Made by a program: the position numbers and the translations under genes. From positions 4,774,001 through 4,838,000 of the forward strand of contig NZ_CP030073.1 of assembly GCF_003261055.1 (NCBI RefSeq): DNA of 64,000 nt, read 5' to 3'. Shown one piece after another: positions 23,958 through 32,925 of the stretch; positions within the stretch are counted from its first letter, which is position 1; the number at the start of each line of letters is the position of its first letter. The notes beneath the pieces are model-generated. The model was not told the DNA's origin. It saw only the letters and a list, made by a program, of their open reading frames with translations, and did not search any database. The stretch comes from Streptomyces cadmiisoli (lineage in GTDB: Bacteria; Actinomycetota; Actinomycetes; Streptomycetales; Streptomycetaceae).

Positions 23958-25306
23958 GACGCCGCACCGCTGCCGGCCACCGCGCAGGGCACCTCCGCCA
24001 CCAGCCGGAACACTCCGCCGCCGACCGGTCCCGCGGCCAGCGTCCCGCCGACGGCGGTCAGCCGCTCCCGCAGTCCGGTCAGTCCCGATCCCCCGCCGCG
24101 AGAGACGGCGGCGCTCGCGCTGTCCCGGCCCGGCCCGTCGGCGCGGTCGGCCGCTGTGTCGAGGACGCCGTCGTTCTCCACCGTGAGCACCACGTTCCCC
24201 TCCCGTACCCGTAGCCCCACCGCACACCGTCCCGCGTCTCCGTGCCGCAGCACGTTCGTCGTGGCCTCCCGGACCACCCAGCCGAGGGCCGACTGCACCT
24301 CCCCCGGCAGCCCGGACACCTCACCGGTGACTTCGCAGGCGATGCCCGCGGCCGTCAGAACGCCTTGCGCACCGGCGAGTTCCGCGCCGAGGTCGACCTC
24401 CCGATACCCGCGTACGACATCCCGCACCTCCCGCTGCGACTCCTGCGCGATCCGCTGCACCTCGATCATCTGCTCCACCGCCTCGGGCCGCTCCCGTCGC
24501 GCCAACTGCACGGCCAGCTCGCTCTTGAGCGCGATCACGGCGAGGTTGCGCCCCAGTACGTCGTGCAGATCCCGCCCGAACCGCAGCCGCTCCTCCGCCA
24601 CCGCGAGCCGGGCCCGGGTCTCGCGGGCCGCGTCGAGTTCGTAGACGGCGTCGAGCAGCCAGACGGAGAAGACGGAGGTGAAGGAGAGGAACGAAGCGCC
24701 GAGCAGGATGACGAGCGCGATGACCAGGGCGGTCGTCACGGGAGCGCCCAGCGCGAGCGACACCAGCCCGGCACCCACCGAGAAGCCGCCGACGACCGCG
24801 AGCACCCGCCGGCGGTCGCGTTCCGCCAGCGAAAGGATCCCGGCCCCGAAGATCACGACGACGGCGAAGACCGAGCCCGCGGCGGATCGGACGTCCTCGC
24901 GGTCCGGGGCGGCCGCCGAGACCGCCAGGGCGGTGACGGCGAACCCCGCGGTGACCGCGGTGAACGCCCAGATCAGCCGCACGGGCCGCGCGCGGGTGCC
25001 GCGGGTCCAGTCCAGTGCCCGCGAGGCGGTCACCGCGCTGAGCACGGCGTGCACGCCCACCATCAGAAGCAGCAGTCCGCCCAGCCGCGGCCCGAGCTCC
25101 CCCACGGCCGGGAGCCCTGCCGTGAGGAACTCGATCACCGCGAAGAAGTGGAACGACCACCGGGTGTACGTCTCGATCTTCGCGGGCGTGCTCTTGCCCC
25201 GCCACCATGTGCCCGGCTCGCGCAATGCCCGCTCCCCGTGTTCGTCGGCGTGTTCGTCGGCCTGGTCAGCGCCGAGGTTCCCAGCGGAACCACCGCCGTA
25301 CAGCAA
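23954..25306 (-). CDS. DesK-type sensor histidine kinase
   Basis: Membrane sensor kinase, up to 450 residues. Several hydrophobic segments lie between about residues 50 and 190. The HisKA_3 phosphoacceptor box is RFGRDLHDVLGRNLAVIALK; the ATPase domain has LGWVVREATTNVLRHG, VLTVENDGV and GSGLTGLRERLTAVGG. The ATG at 25306 overlaps the permease gene by 41 bp. A TTG at about 25233 (before REPGTWW) with GGGGAGC upstream is a possible later start. It overlaps the response regulator by 4 bp, so the two are co-translated partners. Confidence 0.88.
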   Translation of the reverse strand: MLYGGGSAGNLGADQADEHADEHGERALREPGTWWRGKSTPAKIETYTRWSFHFFAVIEFLTAGLPAVGELGPRLGGLLLLMVGVHAVLSAVTASRALDWTRGTRARPVRLIWAFTAVTAGFAVTALAVSAAAPDREDVRSAAGSVFAVVVIFGAGILSLAERDRRRVLAVVGGFSVGAGLVSLALGAPVTTALVIALVILLGASFLSFTSVFSVWLLDAVYELDAARETRARLAVAEERLRFGRDLHDVLGRNLAVIALKSELAVQLARRERPEAVEQMIEVQRIAQESQREVRDVVRGYREVDLGAELAGAQGVLTAAGIACEVTGEVSGLPGEVQSALGWVVREATTNVLRHGDAGRCAVGLRVREGNVVLTVENDGVLDTAADRADGPGRDSASAAVSRGGGSGLTGLRERLTAVGGTLAAGPVGGGVFRLVAEVPCAVAGSGAAS

Positions 25307-26033
25307 ACACCGCGAGCACGATCCAGGCCAGCGCCGTCGTCACGGCGCCCAGCGCCTCGTAACCGGACAGGTCGCCGGTCCAGGCGCCGCGCACCAGCGT
25401 GATGGCGGGAGTGAGCGGCAGCAGTTCGCAGACGGAGGCCACCCGGTCGGGAAGCACCTCCAGCGGGATGGTCACGCCCGAGCCGAGCATCGAGACGAAC
25501 AGCAGCGGCAGGCTCGTCACCTGGGCGCTCTCGGCGGTCCTGGTGAACGCGGCCGTCACCGCGGCCAGCGCCGCGCACAGCACGAGCCCCAACAGCACCC
25601 CGAGGACGGCGAGGTGGGCCGCGCGCGGTGCCCCGAGGTCCAGCAGGACCGCGCCGCCGACCGCGAACACCACGCACTGCGTGAGCCCGATCGCCGTCGC
25701 GGGCAGCGCGGTGGCGACCAGGATCTCCCGGTCGTGCAGCTCGCCGGTGCGCAGCCGCTTGAGCACGAGTTCCTCGCGGCGGACGACATAGGCGCTGGTG
25801 AGGGAGGCGTAGACCGCGAAGAGAAGGGAGAAGCCGACGGCCGCGGGCAGGATCACGGTGCCGACCGTGAGCCCGGCGTCCGCCAGGTCCATTCCGTCGA
25901 GCGCGGGCCGCACGCTGAGCGGCAGCAGCAGCGGTACGAGCACCGCGGTGACGATGGTGGCGCGGCTGCGCCCCAGCAGGGTCAGTTCGGCGCGCGCCAG
26001 CGCGCTCATCCGGGCCGTCACGGTCGTCGTCAT
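25266..26033 (-). CDS. ABC-2 type transporter permease
   Basis: A 255-residue inner-membrane protein with about six hydrophobic segments (ATIVTAVLVPLLLPL, VILPAAVGFSLLFAVYAS, and later ones). The cytoplasmic segment YVVRREELVLKRLRTGEL is characteristic of ABC-2 permeases of the DrrB/YhaP type. Its ATG at 26033 overlaps the ATPase stop (ATGA). Together they form an exporter whose expression is probably set by the adjacent two-component system; such sets often protect against lipid-targeting or antibiotic compounds (inference). Confidence 0.9.
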   Translation of the reverse strand: MTTTVTARMSALARAELTLLGRSRATIVTAVLVPLLLPLSVRPALDGMDLADAGLTVGTVILPAAVGFSLLFAVYASLTSAYVVRREELVLKRLRTGELHDREILVATALPATAIGLTQCVVFAVGGAVLLDLGAPRAAHLAVLGVLLGLVLCAALAAVTAAFTRTAESAQVTSLPLLFVSMLGSGVTIPLEVLPDRVASVCELLPLTPAITLVRGAWTGDLSGYEALGAVTTALAWIVLAVFAVRRWFRWEPRR

Positions 26034-26992
26034 GCCGCCACCTCCGTCTTCTCGGCCGCGTCGGCCGCGTTCCGTCCGGCGATCCGGAGGAACGCCTCCT
26101 CCAGCGAGGCCGACCGCACGTCCAGCCCGTGCAGCTCGACACCGTTGTCGCGGGCCCACACCAGCAGTTCGGTGGCGGCCCGCTGCACCTCGTAGGTGCG
26201 CAGCCGCACGGTCCGGCCGGCCTGCTCGTGCCCGACGACGCCCAGTTCCCCCAGTGCCGGCAGATCTCCGAGGAAGTAGCCCGCGGGCAGCTCGAAGGAG
26301 ATCCTGGCCGGCTGCGACGCCGTCACCTCGGCCGGTGTCCCGGTGGCCGCGATCCGCCCCTGGTGCAGGATGGCCAGCCGGTCGGCGAGGACCTCGGCCT
26401 CCTCCAGGTAGTGCGTGGTGAGCAGCACGGACGTACCCGTTTCCTGCAGTCTGCGGACCAACTCCCAGGTGTCGCGGCGCCCTTCGGCGTCGAGACCGGT
26501 CGTCGGCTCGTCCAGGAACAGCACCTCGGGGTCGCCGAGCAGTGCCAGCGCCAGGTCCAGTCGGCGCCGTTCGCCGCCGGACAGCTGCTTGACCCGCACC
26601 CGGGAGCGCGGCCCGAGTCCGACGAGGTCCAGCGCCTCGTCCACCGGCCGTGCGCCGCTCGTGCAGCCCGCCCACATGCGCACGGTCTCCGCGACGGTCA
26701 GTTCCGACGGAAACCCGCCTTCCTGGAGCATCACCCCGGTCCGGGGCCGCACCACCGAGCGCTCGGTGCGGGGATCGCTGCCCAGTACCCGGACGCGTCC
26801 CGCGGCGGGTGCCGCGAGTCCTTCCAGCACTTCGACGGTGGACGTCTTGCCCGCCCCGTTGGTGCCCAGCAGCGCGAAGATCTCCCCACGTTTCACGTGG
26901 AACGTGATCCCGCGCACAGCTTCGAACCCGCCCCCGTACACACGCCGAAGGTCGGTGACCTCAATCACGTGCTCGTGTTCGTTCGTGTCCAT
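26030..26992 (-). CDS. ABC transporter ATP-binding protein
   Basis: A 320-residue ATPase. Walker A is GTNGAGKTS (about 43-51), the Q-loop is in GVMLQEGGFPSELTV, the signature is LSGGERRRLDLALALLGDPE, Walker B is VLFLDEPTTGLD, and the switch His is in LLTTHYLEEAEVL. A C-terminal about 80-residue extension after ITFEL-type sequence resembles the DrrA family. First gene of the operon ATPase-permease-kinase-regulator, all joined by 4- to 41-bp overlaps. Confidence 0.93.
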   Translation of the reverse strand: MDTNEHEHVIEVTDLRRVYGGGFEAVRGITFHVKRGEIFALLGTNGAGKTSTVEVLEGLAAPAAGRVRVLGSDPRTERSVVRPRTGVMLQEGGFPSELTVAETVRMWAGCTSGARPVDEALDLVGLGPRSRVRVKQLSGGERRRLDLALALLGDPEVLFLDEPTTGLDAEGRRDTWELVRRLQETGTSVLLTTHYLEEAEVLADRLAILHQGRIAATGTPAEVTASQPARISFELPAGYFLGDLPALGELGVVGHEQAGRTVRLRTYEVQRAATELLVWARDNGVELHGLDVRSASLEEAFLRIAGRNAADAAEKTEVAA

Positions 26993-27083
26993 GACCTCAG
27001 CATCCCGGCGGTCATGGCGGGGTTGCAGTGCGCGGTGTCATCACTCGCCATGACAAATGTCAGAGGGGAAGGGCCACACGCCG

Positions 27084-27110
27084 AAGGCCCCGGTCGATGA
27101 CCGGGGCCTT
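27084..27110 (-). terminator. Terminator after tRNA-Gly copy 2
   Basis: AAGGCCCCGGT and ACCGGGGCCTT form an 11-bp stem with a 5-nt loop, 8 bp beyond the tRNA 3' end and before the ABC operon start at 26992. Confidence 0.8.
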
Positions 27111-27118
27111 CACGATGG

Positions 27119-27191
27119 AGCGGACGACGAGGCTCGAACTCGCGACCTCAACCTTGGCAAGGTTGCGCTCTACCAACTGAGCTACGTCCGC
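27119..27191 (-). tRNA. tRNA-Gly(GCC), copy 2
   Basis: 73 nt, identical in sequence to the gene at 23253-23325. Anticodon loop TTGCCAA. It is followed leftward by its own terminator and preceded by tRNA-Gly(TCC) in the same direction. Confidence 0.95.
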
Positions 27192-27271
27192 ATTGCCTCC
27201 GACCGGCTTTCACCGATCGGCGCGAGCACCAGCCTACCTGATCCACAGGAGTGGTAGGTCCGGCGATGCAG

Positions 27272-27343
27272 AGCGGGTGACAGGAATCGCACACTGCGCC
27301 TTCCCCCTGGAAGGGGGATGTTCTACTACTGAACTACACCCGC
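27272..27343 (-). tRNA. tRNA-Gly(TCC)
   Basis: A 72-nt cloverleaf: acceptor GCGGGTG/CACCCGC, anticodon loop CTTCCAG, T-loop TTCCTGT region before CACCCGC, U discriminator. It lies 80 bp before tRNA-Gly(GCC) copy 2 and may share its transcript. Confidence 0.92.
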
Positions 27344-27479
27344 ATGTACTCCGTGGGCCGGGCTTTTCGGCCTTGCCCCTCGGCGTGCTCCAGACTCTAG
27401 CTGATCACCTGGGGTGCTGTGCAAGTCGGTTGTTCCGAGGGGCGGGTGAGCGGCCGTCGGCCGCGGCCGACGGGCGGGC

Positions 27480-27797
27480 TCACTGAGCCGCGGCGAACGC
27501 CTCGTAGACCTTCTTCGGGATCCGGCCCCGCGCGGGCACCTCCATCTTGTTCGCCTGGGCCCAGGCGCGGACGGCCGCCGGGTCGGGGGCGATCTCCGTC
27601 TGCCGGTAGGCCTTGCCGGACCTCGACCGCTTGCGGCCGGCCTCCACGTAGGGCGCGAGCGCCTTACGCAGTTTCTTGGCATTGGTTTCGTTCAGGTCGA
27701 TCTCATACGACTTGCCGTCGAGTCCGAAGGCGATCGTTTCCGCCGCTTCCGAGCCGTCGATGTCGTCAAAGAGAGTGACCACGACACGCTGCGCCAC
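27480..27797 (-). CDS. lsrL: Lsr2-family nucleoid-associated protein (LsrL-type paralogue)
   Basis: A 105-residue H-NS-like silencer. The N-terminal dimerisation domain reads VVVTLFDDIDGSEAAETIAF; the C-terminal DNA-binding domain has the AT-hook-like PARGRIPKKVYEAFAAA after AVRAWAQANKMEV. Streptomyces carry two Lsr2 proteins; the one lying between the tRNA-Gly genes and purSQL corresponds by gene order to the second paralogue, LsrL, not to the main Lsr2 near clpC. It binds AT-rich DNA; target genes of the paralogue are less well known. Divergent from purS across 349 bp. Confidence 0.88.
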   Translation of the reverse strand: MAQRVVVTLFDDIDGSEAAETIAFGLDGKSYEIDLNETNAKKLRKALAPYVEAGRKRSRSGKAYRQTEIAPDPAAVRAWAQANKMEVPARGRIPKKVYEAFAAAQ

Positions 27798-28146
27798 GAA
27801 TATCGGTCCCTTCGTGCGGCACCTCTGTGATGACGCGCCAGGGCGTCGGGAGATGCCACGGAGATGTCGGCTGTCCGCCAGTTATCGGGGAAAGTATCAG
27901 CTATTGCCAATTCATTTGTACAGTGCTTGGCAAAGCAATGTGAAGCCCGACTAAATCTCTCCGCGTGTCCCGGCGCAATAGCCATCGCGTGCGGATCCTG
28001 GATCTTTCCCGGAACTTTTCGTGAACGCCCGCCTCCGATGCCGGATCGTGACGATCACTCCGTAGCTTCCTACAACTCTACCCGCGTAGAAATTTTGTGC
28101 AGGTAGTCTGAAGGAACCTGCTCAGCACCACACACCGGGAGTGCCA
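27798..28146. other. 349-bp divergent intergenic region lsrL/purS
   Basis: It holds the promoters of lsrL (leftward) and purSQL (rightward). The stretch 27880-27960 is unusually AT-rich for this genome (for example CTATTGCCAATTCATTTG), which would be a natural binding site for an Lsr2-type protein and could allow autoregulation. No small gene is supported. Confidence 0.5.
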
Positions 28147-28410
28147 GTGGCACGCGTCGTAGTCGACGTCATGCTCAAGCCGGAGATCCTCGACCCCCAG
28201 GGCCAGGCGGTGCAGCGCGCACTGCCGCGGCTGGGTTTCGACGGGATCTCCGACGTACGTCAGGGAAAGCGATTCGAACTGGAAGTTGACGGGCCGGTCG
28301 ACGAGGCCGCGCTCGCCCGCATCCACGAGCTCGCGGAATCCTTCCTCGCCAACACCGTGATCGAGGACTTCACCGTCAAGGTGGAGGAAGTCGCGGAGGC
28401 CGCGAAGTGA
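28147..28410 (+). CDS. purS: FGAM synthase subunit PurS
   Basis: Small subunit of phosphoribosylformylglycinamidine synthase, 87 residues: [19 protein letters not shown] at the start and [11 protein letters not shown] at the end. GTG 28147 is preferred over GTG 28141 because GGGAG lies 5 nt upstream of it. PurS bridges PurQ and PurL in the three-part enzyme of Gram-positive bacteria. Its stop overlaps the purQ start. Confidence 0.95.
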   Translation: MARVVVDVMLKPEILDPQGQAVQRALPRLGFDGISDVRQGKRFELEVDGPVDEAALARIHELAESFLANTVIEDFTVKVEEVAEAAK

Positions 28411-29087
28411 CCGCTCGTATTGGCGTCGTCACTTTCCCGGGCAGCCTCGACGACCGGGACACGCAGCGCGCGATCCGACTCGCCGGCGCCGAACCCGTCG
28501 CCCTCTGGCACAAGGACAAGGACCTGAAGCAGGTCGACGCCGTCGTGCTGCCCGGCGGATTCTCCTACGGCGACTATCTGCGCGCCGGGGCCATCTCCCG
28601 CTTCTCGCCGGTGATGGAGACCGTCATCGAGCAGGCGAAGGCCGGACTGCCGGTCCTCGGCATCTGCAACGGCTTCCAGATCCTCACCGAGGCGCATCTG
28701 CTGCCCGGCGGGATGCTCGGCAACGACCACCTGCACTTCATCTGCCGCGACCAGAAGCTGCGCGTGGAGAACGCGGAAACCGCCTGGACCAGCGATTACA
28801 CCGCCGGCCAGGAGATCCGTATTCCGCTGAAGAACATGGACGGGCGGTACGTCGCCGACGAGCGCACCCTCGACATGCTGGAGGCCGAGGGCCGGGTCGT
28901 CTTCCGTTACGTGGACTTCAACCCGAACGGCTCGCTGCGCGACATCGCCGGCATCACCAACGAGGCCGGCAACGTGGTCGGCCTGATGCCGCACCCCGAG
29001 CACGCCGTCGAATCGCTCATCGGCACCGGCCGCACCGACGGCCTGCCCTTCTTCACCTCGATCCTCAAGAAGCTGGTCAACGCATGA
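28407..29087 (+). CDS. purQ: FGAM synthase glutaminase subunit PurQ
   Basis: Class I glutamine amidotransferase, 226 residues, feeding ammonia to PurL. Nucleophile Cys in [15 protein letters not shown]; catalytic His and Glu in [13 protein letters not shown] 28407 overlaps the purS stop (GTGA), and its own stop overlaps purL ATG (ATGA), so purS-purQ-purL is a tightly coupled operon. Confidence 0.97.
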   Translation: MTARIGVVTFPGSLDDRDTQRAIRLAGAEPVALWHKDKDLKQVDAVVLPGGFSYGDYLRAGAISRFSPVMETVIEQAKAGLPVLGICNGFQILTEAHLLPGGMLGNDHLHFICRDQKLRVENAETAWTSDYTAGQEIRIPLKNMDGRYVADERTLDMLEAEGRVVFRYVDFNPNGSLRDIAGITNEAGNVVGLMPHPEHAVESLIGTGRTDGLPFFTSILKKLVNA

Positions 29088-31342
29088 GCAGGACGCCTCT
29101 GGACACGGTCGAGAACGCGGCCGCGACCCCCGACGTCGAGCTGCCCTGGGCCGAGCTCGGGCTGAAGAAGGACGAGTACGAGCGGGTCGTCGAGATCCTC
29201 GGCCGCCGCCCGACCGGCGCCGAGCTCGCCATGTACTCGGTCATGTGGTCCGAGCACTGCTCGTACAAGTCCTCCAAGGTCCACCTCCGCCAGTTCGGTG
29301 AGAAGGCTCCCCGGTCCGACGCCCTGCTGGTCGGCATCGGCGAGAACGCCGGCGTCGTCGACGTCGGCCAGGGCTACGCCGTGACCTTCAAGGTGGAGTC
29401 GCACAACCACCCGTCGTACGTGGAGCCCTACCAGGGCGCCGCGACCGGCGTCGGCGGCATCGTGCGCGACATCATCGCGATGGGCGCGCGGCCGGTGGCC
29501 GTCGTCGACCCGCTGCGCTTCGGCGCGGCCGACCACCCCGACACCAAGCGCGTCCTGCCGGGCGTCGTCGCCGGCATCGGCGGCTACGGCAACTGCCTGG
29601 GCCTGCCCAACATCGGCGGCGAGGTCGTCTTCGACTCCTGCTACCAGGGCAACCCGCTGGTCAACGCCGGTGCCATCGGCGTCATGCGGCACGAGGACAT
29701 CCACCTCGCGAAGGCGTCCGGCGCGGGCAACAAGGTCATCCTCTACGGGGCCCGGACGGGCGGCGACGGCATCGGCGGCGCCTCCATCCTCGCCTCCGAG
29801 ACGTTCGACGACGCCAAGCCCTCCAAGCGCCCGGCCGTCCAGGTCGGCGACCCCTTCCAGGAGAAGCTGCTCATCGAGTGCACCCTGGAGGCGTTCCAGG
29901 AGAAGCTCGTCGTCGGCATCCAGGACCTGGGCGCCGCGGGCCTGTCCTGCGCGACCAGCGAACTGGCCTCCAACGGCTCCGGCGGCATGACGGTCGTCCT
30001 CGACGACGTACCGCTGCGCGACTCGACGCTCTCGCCCGAGGAGATCCTCATGAGCGAGTCGCAGGAGCGCATGTGCGCGGTCGTGGAGCCGGCGAAGGTC
30101 GACCGCTTCCTCGAGATCTGCGAGAAGTGGGACGTCATCGCCACCGTCATCGGTGAGGTCACCGACGGCGACCGGCTGGAGATCTTCTGGCACGGCGAGA
30201 AGATCGTCGACGTCGACCCGCGCACCGTCGCGCACGACGGCCCGGTCTACGAGCGGCCGTACTCCCGCCCCACCTGGCAGGACGCCCTCCAGGCGGACGA
30301 CGCCAACAAGCTGCCCAGGCCGGAGACGTCGGCGGAGCTGAAGGACCAGGTCCTGAAGCTGGTCGGCTCCCCGAACCAGGCCTCCAAGAAGTGGATCACC
30401 TCGCAGTACGACCACTTCGTGCAGGGCAACACCGTCCTCGCCCAGCCCGAGGACTCCGGCATGATCCGCATCGACGAGGAGTCCGGCCTCGGCGTCGCCA
30501 TCGCGACCGACGGCAACGGCCGGTACGCCAAGCTCGACCCGTACAAGGGCGCGCAGCTGGCCCTCGCGGAGGCCTACCGGAACGTGGCCACGACCGGCGC
30601 GAAGCCGCTCGCGGTGTCCGACTGCCTGAACTTCGGCTCGCCGGAGGACCCGGCGGTCATGTGGCAGTTCGCGGAGGCCGTGCGCGGACTGGCGGACGCC
30701 TGTCTGCAGCTGGGCACCCCGGTGACCGGCGGCAACGTCTCGCTGTACAACCAGACCGGCGAGGCGGCCATCCACCCGACGCCGGTGGTGGCGGTACTCG
30801 GCGTGATCGACGACGTGGCGCGCCGCACTCCGGTCGCCTTCCAGGAGGAGGGGCACCTGCTCTACCTCCTCGGCGACACGCGTGAGGAGTTCGGCGGTTC
30901 GGCCTGGTCCCAGGTGGTCCACGACCACCTCGGCGGTCTTCCGCCGGAGGTCGACCTGGAGCGTGAGCGGCTGCTCGCGGAGATCCTGATCTCCGCCTCC
31001 CGCGACGGGATGGTCGACTCCGCGCACGACCTGTCGGACGGCGGTCTGGTCCAGGCGGTCGTCGAGTCGGCGCTGCTCGGCGGGAAGGGCGCGCGTCTGG
31101 TCGTACCGGACGGACTCGACGCCTTCACGTTCCTCTTCTCGGAGTCCGCGGGGCGCGCGGTGGTCGCCGTGCCGCGTTCGGAGGAGGTCCGCTTCAACGA
31201 CATGTGCGGAGCGCGCGGTCTGCCCGCGACCCGTATCGGTGTCGTCGACGGCGACTCGGTGGAGGTCCAGGGCGAGTTCGCGCTCTCCCTGACGGAGCTG
31301 CGCGAGGTCCACGAGGCGACGATCCCGGCGCTGCTGGCCTGA
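29084..31342 (+). CDS. purL: FGAM synthase large subunit PurL (small type)
   Basis: A 752-residue synthase of the short PurL type that needs PurS and PurQ. Signatures: [15 protein letters not shown] near the N-terminus, [52 protein letters not shown] and [20 protein letters not shown]. It catalyses ATP-dependent conversion of FGAR to FGAM. The length fits the family, and a terminator follows within 20 bp. Confidence 0.97.
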   Translation: MSRTPLDTVENAAATPDVELPWAELGLKKDEYERVVEILGRRPTGAELAMYSVMWSEHCSYKSSKVHLRQFGEKAPRSDALLVGIGENAGVVDVGQGYAVTFKVESHNHPSYVEPYQGAATGVGGIVRDIIAMGARPVAVVDPLRFGAADHPDTKRVLPGVVAGIGGYGNCLGLPNIGGEVVFDSCYQGNPLVNAGAIGVMRHEDIHLAKASGAGNKVILYGARTGGDGIGGASILASETFDDAKPSKRPAVQVGDPFQEKLLIECTLEAFQEKLVVGIQDLGAAGLSCATSELASNGSGGMTVVLDDVPLRDSTLSPEEILMSESQERMCAVVEPAKVDRFLEICEKWDVIATVIGEVTDGDRLEIFWHGEKIVDVDPRTVAHDGPVYERPYSRPTWQDALQADDANKLPRPETSAELKDQVLKLVGSPNQASKKWITSQYDHFVQGNTVLAQPEDSGMIRIDEESGLGVAIATDGNGRYAKLDPYKGAQLALAEAYRNVATTGAKPLAVSDCLNFGSPEDPAVMWQFAEAVRGLADACLQLGTPVTGGNVSLYNQTGEAAIHPTPVVAVLGVIDDVARRTPVAFQEEGHLLYLLGDTREEFGGSAWSQVVHDHLGGLPPEVDLERERLLAEILISASRDGMVDSAHDLSDGGLVQAVVESALLGGKGARLVVPDGLDAFTFLFSESAGRAVVAVPRSEEVRFNDMCGARGLPATRIGVVDGDSVEVQGEFALSLTELREVHEATIPALLA

Positions 31343-31357
31343 TCACCCGCTTGTCGT

Positions 31358-31393
31358 CGAAGCCCCCGCCCGGTCCGCCCGGCGGGGGCTTCG
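31358..31393 (+). terminator. Terminator after purL
   Basis: CGAAGCCCCCGCC and GGCGGGGGCTTCG form a 13-bp stem with a 10-nt loop, 16 bp after the purL stop. Confidence 0.85.
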
Positions 31394-31407
31394 TCGTCAC
31401 CGCAGCC

Positions 31408-31437
31408 GGAAGTGCTTGCACGTAATTACGTACTTCC
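31408..31437. promoter_or_regulatory. Nested palindrome upstream of HTH regulator (candidate operator)
   Basis: ACGTAATTACGT (31420-31431) is a perfect 12-bp palindrome, and the outer arms GGAAGT (31408-31413) and ACTTCC (31432-31437) are also inverted. It ends 15 bp before the proposed start of the HTH gene, in an otherwise GC-rich region. CCGTAAT follows as a possible extra half-site. Most likely an autoregulatory site of that regulator. Confidence 0.65.
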
Positions 31438-31451
31438 GTAATCTCTGGGCC

Positions 31452-31952
31452 GTGGACCTCGAACAGCGCGTCGCCGACCTCGAACGCCGACTGGCGGCAC
31501 TGGAGGAGGAGCGGCGCACCGCACCCGCCCTGGACGACGGCGATTTCTGGGCGCTCAGCGGATTGAAGGAGCAGCTGGCCCGGCTGGCCGCCGCCGACGG
31601 AGGCGTCCTGTTCACCGGGGCCGTGACCCTGCCGACCGGCGAGCACTACGAGTGGCAGCACGGCGCCCTCACCGAGGGACTGCTCGCCGACGACTGGACA
31701 CCGGCCGCCGAGTCGTTCGCCGCGCTCGGTCACCCGGTCCGGCTGCGGCTGCTGCGCGAGATCCTCGCCGGCCGGGGCACCGCGGCCGAACTCGCCGAGC
31801 TGGACGGGGTGGGGACGACCGGCCAGATCTACCACCACCTGCGCCAGCTGACCGGCGCGGGCTGGCTGCACGCGGCCGGCCGCGGTCGGCACCAGGTACC
31901 GCCGGGACGGGTGGTGCCGCTGCTGGTCGCCCTCGCGACGACCCGGCCCTGA
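31452..31952 (+). CDS. ArsR-like winged-helix regulator
   Basis: A 166-residue protein from GTG 31452 (an ATG-like start at 31416 would lie inside the operator). The N-terminus is coiled-coil (LEQRVADLERRLAALEEERR); the C-terminal half is a winged helix: ESFAALGHPVRLRLLREIL, then GQIYHHLRQLTGAGWL. No metal-binding Cys pair is seen. No clear ribosome site, so the transcript may be near-leaderless. It lies before the M23 peptidase gene, 37 bp downstream, and may control it. Confidence 0.72.
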   Translation: MDLEQRVADLERRLAALEEERRTAPALDDGDFWALSGLKEQLARLAAADGGVLFTGAVTLPTGEHYEWQHGALTEGLLADDWTPAAESFAALGHPVRLRLLREILAGRGTAAELAELDGVGTTGQIYHHLRQLTGAGWLHAAGRGRHQVPPGRVVPLLVALATTRP

Positions 31953-31989
31953 CGGGGTCCGACCGCCTACGCCGATCCCAGGGGGAGCG

Positions 31990-32921
31990 ATGCACGAGGC
32001 ACCTGAGAGACCTGCCGTGGCCGTCGAGTCCGGTTCGGTCACCACCCGTGCGCGGGGCGCCCGCAAGATCGCGATGACGGTCCACCGCTGCCTGGTGATC
32101 ACCTTCGTCGGGCTGGTGACCGCCCATGCGGTGGCGGACCTCGGCTACCCGGCCTGGTGGAACTTCGCACCGTTCGTCCTCGCGTACGCCCTGGTCACCG
32201 TGGTCAATCGATGGGGCGGCGCCCCCGACAGCGCCCGCGCGGCCGGCCGCCCAGGGCGGTCGCCCCACCGGTCACCGGCCGCTGGTCGGCGCTGAACAGC
32301 CCGGCCGAGCGCACCCCCAGCCACGGCACCCACGCCTACGGGCAGACGTACGCCATCGACATCGTCGCCGAGCCCGCGCCCGGCGCCCGCCCCGGCTTCC
32401 GCTCCCTGTGGCCCTTGGCCCGGCGCAACCGCGACTTCCCCGGCTTCGGCGCCCCGCTGCTCGCCGTGGCCGACTCCACCGTCGTCCGCGCCACCGACCG
32501 GCAGCGCGACCATCTGAGCCGCACGTCCGTGCCGGGCCTGCTCCACCTGATGCTGGTCGAGGGCGCGGTCCGCGACGTCCTCGGAGCCGGCCGTATCGTC
32601 GGCAACCACCTGGTGCTCGACCTCGGCGACGGCACCTACGCGCTCTACGCCCATCTGCGGCACGGCTCGCTCACCGTGCGCGAGGGCGAGCGGGTGCCGG
32701 CCGGCCGGGTCGTCGCCCGGTGCGGCAACTCGGGCAACTCCAGCGAGCCGCACCTGCACTTCCAGCTGATGGACGCCCCGGACCCGGACGGTGCCCGCGG
32801 CCTCCCCTTCACCTGGCACGGCGTCGGAGTCCCGCGCAACGGCGAGGTGTTCGAGGTGCCCGAGCCGCCCGACGGGGCCGCCGGCCCGGAATCCGGCCGC
32901 GCGCCGCGCACCCTAGGCTGA
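31990..32921 (+). pseudogene. M23-type membrane peptidase gene, apparent one-base frameshift
   Basis: From ATG 31990 (site GGGGGA) the first frame encodes a short cytoplasmic start and two membrane segments (CLVITFVGLVTAHAVADLG, FAPFVLAYALVTVVN). Near 32250 coding continues in a different frame: TGRWSALNSPAERTPSHGTH, AYGQTYAIDIV, then M23 blocks NHLVLDLGDGTYALYAHL and CGNSGNSSEPHLHFQL. One extra C in the CCC at 32250-32252 would join them (GRP-RAVAPP). So this is either a real null mutation or a sequencing error. The zinc ligands of the peptidase half appear intact (HGTHAYG, HLHFQ). Confidence 0.7.
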
Positions 32922-32925
32922 CGCC

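Noticed and set aside
28907..31312. An 801-codon frame antisense to purL
   Set aside because: Mirror of purL codon bias; the product is low-complexity Val/Asp/Arg/Gly-rich with no motif.
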